The notes: a model not told the origin generated them from the letters alone. DNA of 64,000 bases from Rahnella rivi (GCF_019049655.1 NZ_JAFMOX010000050.1:62001-126000); one strand, 5' to 3'. Positions 27,905 through 37,151 are shown, counted from the first letter of the stretch. Numbers and translations: made by a program.

Positions 27905-28855
27905 TCAGTTCCCGGCATAGCGTGATAACAGTTCATAAAACAGGGTGAAGACTTTTGCAGTGTCCACACGCGTGACGATATCGACATTGGCAGTCTGTCC
28001 GGATTTGCCGTACCAGTCGGCCACGGTTTGCCCCAGACAAAGTTCGCTGTCGTACTCAACAAACACCCGCGCTTTCTCGGTGCCAAATAACTCCGGCGCC
28101 AGCACGTAAGCGATCACCAGCGGATCGTGCAGTGGCCCGCCACGCGAGCCGTAACGGCGTACGTCATTGCGATCCCAGAACGCCATCAGCTCACCCAGCG
28201 GCGCGGAAATCCGCCCTGAGATTTTGATAAATTTCGCCACATGTTCCGGCGTAAGGATCACCTGATGGGTGGCATCGAGCGGCAGCACCGTGATGCGAAG
28301 ATCGCTGGAAAACACGATGTGCGCGGCATGGGGATCGGCCAGCATGTTGAATTCAGACGTCATGGTGCGGTTACCGGCTTCCCGGTACGCGCCGCCCATC
28401 AGCACCACCCGGCCAATACCGGCAGCAATGTCGGGTTTCATGCGCAGCGCCGTTGCCAGATTGGTCAGCGGCCCCAGCACGCACAGCGTCAGCGGCTGAT
28501 TATCGTCGATCGCCTGCTGGCAACGGTTTATCAGGAAGTTAACGGCGTGCAGTTTTTCGGGCGTTTTTTGCGGCGCGGGAAACGCGGTGTTGCCCAGACC
28601 GTTTTCGCCATGGAACTGGCCGTGGATCGGCTCACGGAACATCGGCTCATGGCAACCGGCAAACACCGGGATGTCGGTACGCTGACCGAGTTCGGTGATT
28701 TGCAGCGCATTACGCAATGTATTGGCTAAAGGCTGATTACCGCACACGGTGCAGATGCCGAGAATATTCAGCTGTGGCGCGACAAACGCGCTGAGCAGCG
28801 CAATGGCGTCGTCGATACCAGGATCGCAATCAATAATGACAGGCAGCGTTTTCAC
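27905..28855 (-). CDS. Nucleoside hydrolase (IUNH family), copy 2
   Basis: A 316-residue paralogue of the neighbouring hydrolase, with DCDPGIDDA at residues 9-17, [11 protein letters not shown] and the distal [11 protein letters not shown]. The two copies are clearly diverged, not a recent duplication: the active-site neighbourhood differs (for example [13 protein letters not shown] here against FNVYADPHAAEKV), so they may split different nucleosides. Its start overlaps the aldolase stop by four bases. Confidence 0.92.
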   Translation of the reverse strand: MKTLPVIIDCDPGIDDAIALLSAFVAPQLNILGICTVCGNQPLANTLRNALQITELGQRTDIPVFAGCHEPMFREPIHGQFHGENGLGNTAFPAPQKTPEKLHAVNFLINRCQQAIDDNQPLTLCVLGPLTNLATALRMKPDIAAGIGRVVLMGGAYREAGNRTMTSEFNMLADPHAAHIVFSSDLRITVLPLDATHQVILTPEHVAKFIKISGRISAPLGELMAFWDRNDVRRYGSRGGPLHDPLVIAYVLAPELFGTEKARVFVEYDSELCLGQTVADWYGKSGQTANVDIVTRVDTAKVFTLFYELLSRYAGN

Positions 28856-29736
28856 AGGGCACCTACGGAACGTAAGACTTCAGCGATTTCCTGACGCGCA
28901 GCGGCATCAAGCGGAACCTGTGGCGGCAGCGGATCGCCCACGGCGAACCCCTGCAACTGCAACGCCGCCTTGATGCATCCGGCGATGGAGTATTTGGCGA
29001 AGATTTCATTGATGCGCCACAAAGGGCGCTGTAACGCCATGGCCTGCGCCCAGTCGCCCTGCTTTGCCGCTTCGTACAGCGCCAGGCTTTGCTTCGGTAC
29101 GATGCAGGCCGGACCGGCCATCCAGCCGACGCCACCAATCATCATCACGCACACCGGGATGTGTGCCGACGCAGCAAACACCTGCATCCGCCCCTGCGTG
29201 CGTTCGATGATCGACAGCAACCGGCCGGTATTGGTCGAGGCATCTTTAATATAGTTGATATTCTCCACGTGACTCAGGCGCTCAATGACCGGCAGGCTGA
29301 GGTCGGCGCGCTGAAACTGTGGATTGGTGTACAGCACGACCGGCAGTTGACCTGCGGCAGCCGCGATGGCACGGAAATAGTCCTCGACGCCCTGATCGGG
29401 CACCGGGAAATAGGCTTCAAGAATAGCCAGAATACCGTCGACACCCAGAGCGACATAACGAGCGGTTTGCGCTATGGCGTCCTGAATGGTGGTGGCTGCG
29501 ACACCGGCAATCACCGGAACGCGGCCTCGAGCGGCGTGGACAACCGTTTCGACCACTGCGGTGCGCTGTTCTGCACTGAGATAGGCGAATTCACCTGTAC
29601 TGCCCAGCGGCGTCAGACCCTGCACGCCACTGGCAATCAGGTGTTCAACCAGTGCGGTTAACACCGGTTTGTCTATCTGGCCACCGTCAGTAACGGGGGA
29701 AACCAGATAGGGAAATACACCGCTAAAAGAAGTCAT
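28852..29736 (-). CDS. DapA/NanA-superfamily aldolase
   Basis: A 294-residue (beta/alpha)8 aldolase of the dihydrodipicolinate synthase family. The Schiff-base Lys is in NYIKDAS, the catalytic Tyr in VVLYTNP and the carboxylate-binding loop in LGSTGE. It is unlikely to be the biosynthetic DapA, since it lies in a catabolic operon with two nucleoside hydrolases; related enzymes cleave or hydrate 2-keto-3-deoxy acids. Its substrate could be a sugar acid derived from the pentose part of the imported compound, which is inference. Confidence 0.88.
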   Translation of the reverse strand: MTSFSGVFPYLVSPVTDGGQIDKPVLTALVEHLIASGVQGLTPLGSTGEFAYLSAEQRTAVVETVVHAARGRVPVIAGVAATTIQDAIAQTARYVALGVDGILAILEAYFPVPDQGVEDYFRAIAAAAGQLPVVLYTNPQFQRADLSLPVIERLSHVENINYIKDASTNTGRLLSIIERTQGRMQVFAASAHIPVCVMMIGGVGWMAGPACIVPKQSLALYEAAKQGDWAQAMALQRPLWRINEIFAKYSIAGCIKAALQLQGFAVGDPLPPQVPLDAAARQEIAEVLRSVGAL

Positions 29737-29816
29737 AGCTTCTCTCTCTTTTCTAAGAACAACCCTGGTGATGGCGCTCTATTCCCGCGTGGGTTCGGTA
29801 TGTGCTTTGCGCTTAC

Positions 29817-31382
29817 TTACTGTTTCTCATGCACAAAGTACGGCAACGTGTAGCCGTCGGAACGGCCAACGTAGGTATAAGGTGTTTTCATCGCCCAGGT
29901 GTAGGAGAGGAACAGCAGCGGGATGGTGCCCTGATCCTTCATCGCTATCTCTGTGGCGTGTTGTAACAGTGTTTCGCGTTTGGCGTCGTCGAGGGTCGAA
30001 CGCGCCTGCGCCAGCGTTTTATCAAATTCAGGGTTCGAATAACGCCCGCGGTTGCCTTGCCCGCCATTCGGCCCGAAGGTTTCCAGCAACGGTCCCAGCA
30101 CGCCGGAAGCTTCACCGGTTTCAATCGCCGCGCCGCCCATGATCAGGCTGAAATCGCGTTTAGAAGCCCGTGAGAAATAGACGCTGCCGGGCATGGTCAC
30201 CACGTCGGTTTTTATGCCAACGCGGGTGAACATCTGGCCGAGGGCCTGAGCAATTTTCGAATCGTTAGGATATCGGTCGTTCGACGCATGGAAGGTCAGC
30301 GTAAAGCCGTTCGGATAACCGGCCTGCGCCAGCAACTGTTTGGCTTTGGCCGGATCGTATTCCGGTGCGCCAATCGACGGCGTGTAGCCGAAGTAACCTT
30401 TTGGCACCAGCTGCGAAGCCGGAACGCCCTGGCCGTCCATGATCCTGTCCACGATGGCCTGACGGTTTATCGCCAGCGACATCGCCTCACGCACTTCACG
30501 CTTTTTCAGCGGATTGCTGCCATCCGGGCCTTTGGCGAACGGCGAATCGTCACGATCCTGATCCGGGTGTAAATAGAGAATACGGTTACCCGCGACGGAT
30601 TCCATGTGCAGAACGGCCTGTTTCGCCAGGTTGCCACCATCTGCCGTCGGGACACTTTCAATCACGTCGACGTCGCCGGAACGGATCGCCGCAACGCGCG
30701 CGCTGGGGTTTTTAAACACACGCAGGGTCACGTTATCCCACTGCGCTTTTCCGCCCCAATACTGGTCGTTACGCGCCAATACCACGTTGTCATCCGGCGT
30801 CCAGCTGACAAATTTGAAAGGTCCGGTGCCGATCACCTCTTTCCCTTCGTTAAGGGTTTGTGACGGAACGTTTTCAAGCCGTGCCGGTAAAATAGCCACA
30901 CGGCTTAAATTGTTGAGTAACAGAGGCGTTGGCGCTTTGGTGATAATTCTGACCGTTAGCGGGTTCACTTCAACGACGTCAGCGATGTCATTGACGTAAG
31001 GCGTGTAGGCGCTCGGGCTATTTTTCGAAGCCAGCGGCACACGTTTGATGCTGGCGATCACGTCTTTCGCGGTGAAATCGCTGCCGTCGTGGAATTTCAC
31101 ACCGGGACGCAGGGCAAATTCCCAGGTGGTGTCGTTAATGACTTTCCACGAGACCGCCAGCGCAGGCGTAATATGTTGTTTTTCGTCCTGATTGACCAGC
31201 CCGTCGAAAATGTTACGCGCCATGGCGCTGTTCGCACCCCCCACGTAAAACTGCGGATCCATTGACGTCGTTGAAGCGGCAAGACCGATTTTAAGATCGG
31301 TAGCCTGTACAAAAGAGGCGTGTAATACAAAAGGCGTGGCCAGTGCTGAGGAAAGCACTCCTGCCAGAACGGACTTCTTCAT
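29817..31382 (-). CDS. Periplasmic binding protein, DppA/GsiB family 5
   Basis: A 521-residue solute-binding protein of family 5 with a signal peptide (MKKSVLAGVLSSALATPF...ASFVQA). The conserved WEFALRPGVKFHDGSDFTA block and EVIGTGPFKFVSW place it with dipeptide, glutathione and opine receptors. It is the first gene of the operon and is divergent from a LysR regulator. The 80-base gap to the aldolase gene has no clear terminator, so transcription probably continues. Confidence 0.9.
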   Translation of the reverse strand: MKKSVLAGVLSSALATPFVLHASFVQATDLKIGLAASTTSMDPQFYVGGANSAMARNIFDGLVNQDEKQHITPALAVSWKVINDTTWEFALRPGVKFHDGSDFTAKDVIASIKRVPLASKNSPSAYTPYVNDIADVVEVNPLTVRIITKAPTPLLLNNLSRVAILPARLENVPSQTLNEGKEVIGTGPFKFVSWTPDDNVVLARNDQYWGGKAQWDNVTLRVFKNPSARVAAIRSGDVDVIESVPTADGGNLAKQAVLHMESVAGNRILYLHPDQDRDDSPFAKGPDGSNPLKKREVREAMSLAINRQAIVDRIMDGQGVPASQLVPKGYFGYTPSIGAPEYDPAKAKQLLAQAGYPNGFTLTFHASNDRYPNDSKIAQALGQMFTRVGIKTDVVTMPGSVYFSRASKRDFSLIMGGAAIETGEASGVLGPLLETFGPNGGQGNRGRYSNPEFDKTLAQARSTLDDAKRETLLQHATEIAMKDQGTIPLLFLSYTWAMKTPYTYVGRSDGYTLPYFVHEKQ

Positions 31383-31486
31383 TCATTTAACCCTTAATTA
31401 TTTTAGATTTTCAGGCAATGTGTGTCAGATCGTAAACCGGAGTCTAGGGGGTGGACATCTGAATTGAAAATTGTATTTTGTGTTAC

Positions 31487-31509
31487 ATCCATAAACAAAT
31501 GTTATGGAT
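31487..31509. promoter_or_regulatory. Candidate LysR operator between divergent genes
   Basis: ATCCATAA and TTATGGAT are perfect 8-bp arms around a 7-base centre; inside is ATAA-N7-TTAT, which contains the T-N11-A signature of LysR-type binding sites. It ends 14 bases before the LysR start, as expected for an autoregulatory site that also serves the divergent ABC/nucleoside hydrolase operon. Confidence 0.6.
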
Positions 31510-31523
31510 CATGAGGACATATT

Positions 31524-32411
31524 ATGAAAATTAATCCCCGACAGGTAGAAGCTTTTCACAAAGTGATCCTCACCGGCAGCATTACGGCAGCAGCAAACAT
31601 GATGAACATTACCCAGCCGGCGGTCAGCAGGCTGATACGTGATTTCGAATATGCGGTGGATTTGAAGCTTTTCGATCGTGACGGACGCGGGCTGATCCCG
31701 CGCGACGACGCCATTAAGCTGTACCGTGAGGTGGAGCGTTTGTATCTCGGCCTTGAACATATTTCACGCATTGCCGATGAAATCCGCCATTCCAAAGGCA
31801 GCGTTCTGCGCATCGGCACGGTGGCGGCGTTGTCTGCGCTGTGCGTTGAGCATATTTTGCCGCCGCTCATTGCAACCATTGACGATATCTCCCTGTTTCT
31901 GGATATCGAAAGCACCACGCACATTATGGATGTGGTCACCAGCAATCAGTACGACGTCGGCTTTGTTTTTGGCAAACCCGATGTCAAAGGGCTGGAAGCG
32001 GAGATGCTGGCGCGGGCGAATGCTGTCGCCGTGATGTCGCCGCGCCATCCGCTGGCAAAGCAGGATGTGGTCACCGCGAAGGATCTGACGCTGTACCGCC
32101 CCATTATTCCGGGCCGTAAAACGCCGCTGCGGGAACAGCTGGATCAGGTAATGAGCCGTCAGGATTTATATATGAACAATCCTATCGAAACGTCGCTGAA
32201 CAATTGCTGCATCATGGCGGGCAATAATCTGGGTGTCGGCGTGGTGGATTTCATCACAGCCCGCAGCCACCGGTGCAATCTGGTGATCAAACCTTTCACT
32301 CCGGACATCAGCATCGCCTATCTGGCCGTATTCCCGCCGCAAATTCCGAAAAGCCGTCTGATAGAACAGATCACCAAAGAAATGAAGACGTTAATCGAAG
32401 GCTATTTGTAA
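31524..32411 (+). CDS. LysR-family regulator of the nucleoside hydrolase operon
   Basis: A 295-residue LysR regulator with its winged helix-turn-helix at about residues 17-40 (SITAAANMMNITQPAVSRLI) and a substrate-binding-like effector domain. It resembles the NocR/OccR-like group by its MKINPRQVEAFHKVILTGS start, which is associated with opine-type operons (by recall, not tested). Divergent from the binding protein gene with a 141-base shared control region. Probably controls that operon. Confidence 0.88.
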   Translation: MKINPRQVEAFHKVILTGSITAAANMMNITQPAVSRLIRDFEYAVDLKLFDRDGRGLIPRDDAIKLYREVERLYLGLEHISRIADEIRHSKGSVLRIGTVAALSALCVEHILPPLIATIDDISLFLDIESTTHIMDVVTSNQYDVGFVFGKPDVKGLEAEMLARANAVAVMSPRHPLAKQDVVTAKDLTLYRPIIPGRKTPLREQLDQVMSRQDLYMNNPIETSLNNCCIMAGNNLGVGVVDFITARSHRCNLVIKPFTPDISIAYLAVFPPQIPKSRLIEQITKEMKTLIEGYL

Positions 32412-32790
32412 AACGCCCCATCAGGTTCGCCCGTTTCGTACCAGCGAGTTCAAAATAGTCTGTTTCAGTTTTATGACCCTAAATAATTGGACACTTGGTG
32501 CGATCGGTTAGATGAAAAATGTATATTAATCTCAATAAACATTTAAATAATGAATAACACACTTTATTTTATTCTTTAAAATCAACGCGTAAAATTTCCC
32601 TGCATAAATAATAATCTCTTCTATAATAATTTACCTAATTTCAAACTCTTCGTTACACATTCACAACCCGGATGGGAAGTATTACTATTTGCGCGAAATT
32701 GTTCTATTTGGTTCATTTAATAACGGGTGCTCACCACGTGTTACCCGCTTTTCATCAACAGTTGTCTAAAACCATGCAGTGAGATAAATC
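32412..32790. other. AT-rich region upstream of the PQQ dehydrogenase gene
   Basis: The 379-base gap shows no gene. It is strongly AT-rich in its first two thirds. Near the 3' end, CGGGT (32724-32728) and ACCCG (32743-32747) could pair in the leader, about 45 bases before the start codon; the loop holds CACGTG. A promoter must lie here but I cannot point to a convincing one. Confidence 0.4.
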
Positions 32791-35265
32791 ATGCCAACAA
32801 CAAATAGCAAGTGGACCTGGCTCCTCTGGCTGCTGAGTGCGCTGATGCTGGTCATCGGCCTGACACTCGGCATCGGTGGCGCGTATCTGGCCACATTGGG
32901 AGGAAGCCTTTACTTCCTGCTGATGGGTCTGGCGCTCATCGTTTCCGCCGTTTTGATTTTCAAAGGTAAGCCTTCAGGTGCGTGGCTTTATGCCGTGGCC
33001 TTTGTGCTTTCTGTTATCTGGGCAGTCTGGGACGCGGGCTTCACGTTCTGGCCGCTGTTCTCCCGCCTGTTCACCTTCGGCGTTCTGGCCTTCCTGGTGG
33101 CACTGGCCTACCCGCTGCTGAAAGCACGCGCGGGGCTGGTGGCGCGTAAAGGGCCAAGCTTCTCGCTGGCAGGTGTGGTAGCCGTTGCGTTGATTGCCGC
33201 TTTCGCCAACACCTTCGTCCCGACGCCAATCATCAGCGCCGACAACGACCAGGCACCGGTAAAACCGGTGGCTCCGGGTGCTGAACAGAAAAACTGGGAA
33301 AGCTGGGGTAACACGACTGCCGGTGACCGTTTCGCTGCATTGGATCAGATCAACAAGACCAACGTAGACAAACTTCAGGTCGCGTGGATTGCCCACACCG
33401 GCGATATTCCGCAGAGCAATGGCTCCGGCGCGGAAGATCAGAACACTCCATTGCAGATTGGCGACAAACTGTTTGTCTGTACCGCCTACAGCAAAGTGAT
33501 TGCCCTGAACGTCGACGACGGTAAAAAGCTGTGGTCTTACGATTCCAACTCCACCGCGCCTAACTGGCAGCGTTGTCGTGGTCTGGGTTATTACGAGAAT
33601 GCTTCTGCACCGGCGGCACCTGCGGCACAACCCGTCGCGGAGTCAACGGCGACAGCCAGCACCTCAACGGCTGCCGAAGCCACTCCCTCTGCCAGCTCTG
33701 CACCTCACTCACCGGCTGCAACCGGCGGTACGGTCAGCGGCACCTGCGAACGTCGTCTGTTCCTGCCAACCATCGATGCGCGTCTGATCGCCATCAACGC
33801 TGACACCGGTAAGCCTTGTGCTGATTTCGGTGACAACGGCGTGGTGGATTTGAAAGTCGGTATGGGTGAAGTCAAGCCGGGTTACTACCAGCAAACCTCA
33901 ACTCCGCTGGTTGCGGGGAACGTGGTGGTGGTCGGTGGTCGCGTGGCGGATAACTTCTCCACCGGCGAGCCTCCGGGCGTAGTGCGTGCATTCGATGTTC
34001 ATACCGGCGCACTGGCATGGGCATGGGATCCGGGTAATCCGAACATCACCAAACTGCCACCGGAAGGTCAGACTTACACCCGTGGCACACCGAACGTCTG
34101 GTCGGCCATGTCATACGATCCGAAACTGGGTCTGATTTACATGCCAACCGGTAACGCCACGCCAGACTTCTTTGGCGGCACACGTACCGCGCTTGACGAC
34201 AAATACAGTTCTTCAGTGGTCGCGGTTGACGTTGCTACGGGTAAAGTTCGCTGGACCTTCCAGACCACACATCATGATCTGTGGGACTTTGACCTGCCGT
34301 CTCAGCCGTTGCTGTATGACTTGCCGGACGACAAAGGTGGCAGCACGCCAGTTCTGGTGCAGACCTCCAAACAAGGCATGATCTTCATGCTGAACCGCGA
34401 AACCGGTGAGCCGGTCGCGAAAGTCGAAAACCGCGAAGTACCGCAGGGTAACGTCCCTGGCGAACGCTACTCCAAAACACAGCCTTTCTCTGTCGGGATG
34501 CCAAACATCGGCAACCAGACGCTGAAAGAGTCTGATATGTGGGGCGCCACGCCGATGGACCAGTTGCTGTGCCGCATCGAATTTAAAGGCATGCGTCACG
34601 AAGGTGTGTACACGCCTCCGGGCCTCGATCGTTCCCTGCAATTCCCAGGCTCTCTGGGCGGCATGAACTGGGGCAGCGTGTCGGTTGATCCGAACAACGC
34701 CATCATGTTTGTGAATGATATGCGTCTGGGTCTGGCGAACTACATGGTTCCGCGTGCCAAAGTGCCAACCGGCGCAAGCGGTATTGAGATGGGTATGGTG
34801 CCGATGGACGGTACGCCGTTCGGCGCAGTGCGTGAGCGTTTCCTGTCTCCGCTGGGCATTCCTTGCCAGAAACCTCCGTTTGGTACCATGTCTGCGGTTA
34901 ACCTGAAAACCGGTAAAATCGTCTGGCAGGTGCCGGTCGGTACGGTGAAAGACACCGGCCCGCTGGGCATCAAAATGCGCATGCCAATGGAAGTGGGTAT
35001 GCCAACGCTGGGCGCCAGCCTGTCAACGCAATCCGGCCTGCTGTTCTTCGCCGGTACGCAGGATTTCTATCTGCGTGCGTTCGATACCGCGAACGGTAAA
35101 GAGATCTGGAAATCTCGTCTGCCAGTCGGCAGCCAGTCTGGCCCGATGAGCTATGTTTCACCGAAAACCGGTAAACAATACATCATCATCAGCGCCGGTG
35201 GCGCACGTCAGTCCGCCGAACGTGGCGACTACGTGATTGCCTATGCATTGCCTGATGCGAAGTAA
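32791..35265 (+). CDS. Membrane-bound PQQ dehydrogenase, glucose/quinate family
   Basis: An 824-residue quinoprotein. The first 140 residues hold five membrane spans, and the rest is a periplasmic eight-bladed PQQ propeller with WESWGNTTAGDRFAALDQI, the HHDLWDFDLP block and a C-terminal NGKEIWKSRLP tryptophan-docking repeat. The enzyme oxidises sugars (Gcd) or quinate/shikimate (QuiA) at the periplasmic face and feeds electrons to ubiquinone. The ending GGARQSAERGDYVIAYALP looks more like the quinate/shikimate branch than E. coli Gcd, so I leave the symbol open. A low-complexity Ala/Ser/Thr/Pro insert of about 45 residues (270-315) is unusual. No PQQ synthesis genes are in the window. Confidence 0.9.
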   Translation: MPTTNSKWTWLLWLLSALMLVIGLTLGIGGAYLATLGGSLYFLLMGLALIVSAVLIFKGKPSGAWLYAVAFVLSVIWAVWDAGFTFWPLFSRLFTFGVLAFLVALAYPLLKARAGLVARKGPSFSLAGVVAVALIAAFANTFVPTPIISADNDQAPVKPVAPGAEQKNWESWGNTTAGDRFAALDQINKTNVDKLQVAWIAHTGDIPQSNGSGAEDQNTPLQIGDKLFVCTAYSKVIALNVDDGKKLWSYDSNSTAPNWQRCRGLGYYENASAPAAPAAQPVAESTATASTSTAAEATPSASSAPHSPAATGGTVSGTCERRLFLPTIDARLIAINADTGKPCADFGDNGVVDLKVGMGEVKPGYYQQTSTPLVAGNVVVVGGRVADNFSTGEPPGVVRAFDVHTGALAWAWDPGNPNITKLPPEGQTYTRGTPNVWSAMSYDPKLGLIYMPTGNATPDFFGGTRTALDDKYSSSVVAVDVATGKVRWTFQTTHHDLWDFDLPSQPLLYDLPDDKGGSTPVLVQTSKQGMIFMLNRETGEPVAKVENREVPQGNVPGERYSKTQPFSVGMPNIGNQTLKESDMWGATPMDQLLCRIEFKGMRHEGVYTPPGLDRSLQFPGSLGGMNWGSVSVDPNNAIMFVNDMRLGLANYMVPRAKVPTGASGIEMGMVPMDGTPFGAVRERFLSPLGIPCQKPPFGTMSAVNLKTGKIVWQVPVGTVKDTGPLGIKMRMPMEVGMPTLGASLSTQSGLLFFAGTQDFYLRAFDTANGKEIWKSRLPVGSQSGPMSYVSPKTGKQYIIISAGGARQSAERGDYVIAYALPDAK

Positions 35266-35298
35266 ATTTTAGGTTCAGGTCAGCACTAAAAAGACCCC

Positions 35299-35329
35299 GC
35301 CCGCCGATGTAAACCGGCGGGCTTTTTTT
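35299..35329 (+). terminator. Intrinsic terminator of the PQQ dehydrogenase gene
   Basis: GCCCGCCG and CGGCGGGC form an 8-bp GC-rich stem with an 8-base loop, followed by seven T residues, a textbook rho-independent terminator. Confidence 0.92.
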
Positions 35330-35455
35330 CGTCTGCGACTTAACAAAGCAGCAGACAACAATGATCAACAGGCCTAAACCGATTACACTAATGCCAGAGA
35401 TGATTGATGTTGTCCCCCTGATCCCGGCGGGCACAACCGAAGGAGCAATTGAACG

Positions 35456-36127
35456 ATGGTTAGCGATGTAATTAATGTTGGCGATTCCCTGTCTGTGTTT
35501 GATTTTGACGGCACGCTGACAAAGCACGACAGTTTCGTGCCCTTCCTGCGCTTTGCCTTTGGTAAACGCGTTTTCGCCCGTCGCCTGGTACGCCTGGTAT
35601 TGCCTACCCTGAAATGCATGGGCCGCAGGCTGACACGCGATGAACTGAAGGAAGTGCTGATCCACACATTTATGACCGGCGTCGAGGCTAAATGGGTGGA
35701 AGAGAAGGCAGAAGAATTTTGTGAGCGTTACTGGAAGCGTCTGATGCGCCCTTCCGGCCTGATTGCGGTGGCTACTCAGGTAAATTCAGGCGCCATCGTG
35801 ACGATTTGCTCGGCTTCACCGGCGATGGTGCTTAAACCTTTCGCCGAGCGTCTGGGCATTCGCCTGATCGGCACGAATTTAGAAGTGAAAGACGGCGTAC
35901 TGACGGGACGCATCAGCGGCCACAACTGCCGCTGCGGCCAGAAGGTCGAACGACTCGAAGCGGAGTACGGCCCGCTTTCCTCATACCATCTGCGCGCCTG
36001 GGGCGACACGCGCGGCGACTATGAAATGCTGGCTGCCGCGCAGGAACCTTACTGGCGACATTTCCACGGTTCATGGGCGAAACGCAATCCGCCCATTGCG
36101 CGGATTAAACAACTGCGCACTAAGTAA
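35456..36127 (+). CDS. HAD-IB family phosphatase (SerB-like)
   Basis: A 223-residue HAD hydrolase of subfamily IB. Motif I is FDFDGTLT at about residues 14-21 (nucleophile and acid/base Asp), motif II is the Ser/Thr in TICSASP, and motif III is the Asp pair in WGDTRGDYEM near 188. It has the helical cap of phosphoserine phosphatase-like enzymes, but the cluster CGHNCRCGQK with three cysteines is not general. Natural substrate unknown. AAGGAG lies 10 bases before the ATG (35456). It stands alone between two terminators. Confidence 0.85.
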   Translation: MVSDVINVGDSLSVFDFDGTLTKHDSFVPFLRFAFGKRVFARRLVRLVLPTLKCMGRRLTRDELKEVLIHTFMTGVEAKWVEEKAEEFCERYWKRLMRPSGLIAVATQVNSGAIVTICSASPAMVLKPFAERLGIRLIGTNLEVKDGVLTGRISGHNCRCGQKVERLEAEYGPLSSYHLRAWGDTRGDYEMLAAAQEPYWRHFHGSWAKRNPPIARIKQLRTK

Positions 36128-36135
36128 GCTGAGTT

Positions 36136-36171
36136 AACGGGAAGGTGTGCCAGCTCTGCCGCCTTCTCGTT
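36136..36171 (+). terminator. Probable terminator after the HAD phosphatase gene
   Basis: AACGGGAAGG and CCTTCTCGTT pair over 10 bp with one mismatch, and an inner pairing is possible in the 16-base loop; GATATTTTC follows. The remaining gap to the porin gene (to 36479) is AT-rich and holds the KdgR-like box below. Confidence 0.55.
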
Positions 36172-36394
36172 GATATTTTCATTTCAGGCCAGTCTGTTTT
36201 CCCGCTTGTCATTCCTGTTTCATTGCCTTAATGATAATGACAAAAATTTTCATCAAGTGGCAGCCAAATCAAGAACACCCCTTTTTATTTCACACTTCCG
36301 ATATATTTATCACCGCCTGGATGTAATCCAAAAATCCCGCTAATTTGAATACTTGTGATGAATATTCAATTTTATTAAAAAACCAATTTAAAAT

Positions 36395-36413
36395 ATTGAA
36401 ACAGCTTTTCATT
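36395..36413. promoter_or_regulatory. KdgR-like operator upstream of the porin gene
   Basis: ATTGAAACAGCTTTTCATT is a 19-bp imperfect palindrome close to the KdgR box of pectin-degrading enterics (AATGAAAC-type half sites around a short centre). It ends 66 bases before the start of the KdgM-like porin gene, where KdgR repression would be expected. Assignment rests on recall of the box. Confidence 0.5.
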
Positions 36414-36479
36414 AAGCATAACTTCGTATTCAGCCTTAAGCACCCCTCTTAGTTAATTATTATTAAAAATGGGTTTATC

Positions 36480-37151
36480 ATGAAAAAATACCTTTTGCTT
36501 TCATTCTCTCTGGCTGTCACCAATGCACATGCCGTCTATATGGATGTACGTCATGAATATCTTGATGACAGTAAAGCCAACTACGATCGTGTTTATATCT
36601 CCAACCGGTTTAGTAATGGCTTTGGATTTGCAGTTGAAGCCATTTCAAAATCTGGAGGAGATGACACGAACAAAGCGTTTAACGATCTCGAAGTACAGGG
36701 CAATGAATATACGGTGAACTACCAGTTCAACAGTGGCCCTGTCGCCTGGCAGCCCGGTTTTGTACTGGAAACAGGCAGCGGCTATTCCACCTATAAACCC
36801 TATTTACGCTCAACCTGGACGATTAATGAATCATGGTGGCTGGGTGCCCGATATCGTTTCGAGTATACGCGGCGCTCATCCGACTCCCGTGAAGACGATA
36901 CGGTAAATCGTATGGATGTCTGGGCGGGATATAAATGGAATAACTTTGACTGGACGCTGGAGGGTATATATAAAAAAGCCGATAAGTATGACCTGTATAA
37001 TAACAGCAAATACAATTATGAATACAATTTCAGAACCGCTTATATTATTGGCGCATGGTCCCCTTTTGTTGAAGTCGGGAATGTTTCAGTTCGAAGTAAC
37101 AGTGATGAAAGACAAACCCGCTTTCGTGTAGGTTTGGGTTATACGTTCTAA
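36480..37151 (+). CDS. KdgM-family oligogalacturonate-type porin
   Basis: A 223-residue outer-membrane beta-barrel protein with a signal peptide (MKKYLLLSFSLAVTNAHA, then VYMDVRHEY). It matches the KdgM/NanC family of small monomeric porins with about 12 strands: VYMDVRHEYLDDSKANYDR, the alternating aromatic strands, and the C-terminal VGLGYTF ending in Phe for BAM recognition. These porins let acidic oligosaccharides (pectin fragments, sialic acid) cross the outer membrane. With a KdgR-like box upstream, oligogalacturonate is the likeliest cargo (inference). No pectin degradation genes are next to it in the window. Confidence 0.88.
   Translation: MKKYLLLSFSLAVTNAHAVYMDVRHEYLDDSKANYDRVYISNRFSNGFGFAVEAISKSGGDDTNKAFNDLEVQGNEYTVNYQFNSGPVAWQPGFVLETGSGYSTYKPYLRSTWTINESWWLGARYRFEYTRRSSDSREDDTVNRMDVWAGYKWNNFDWTLEGIYKKADKYDLYNNSKYNYEYNFRTAYIIGAWSPFVEVGNVSVRSNSDERQTRFRVGLGYTF

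Noticed and set aside
26938..28086. Longer nucleoside hydrolase starting at 28086
   Set aside because: The additional 62 codons overlap the upstream hydrolase gene, are unlike the family N-terminus, and the proper start MSQRIIIDTDPG at 27900 fits the operon spacing.
32460..32500. TAATTGGACACTT sequence upstream of the PQQ dehydrogenase, resembling an insertion-sequence end
   Set aside because: No matching inverted end, target duplication or transposase fragment is seen within the gap.
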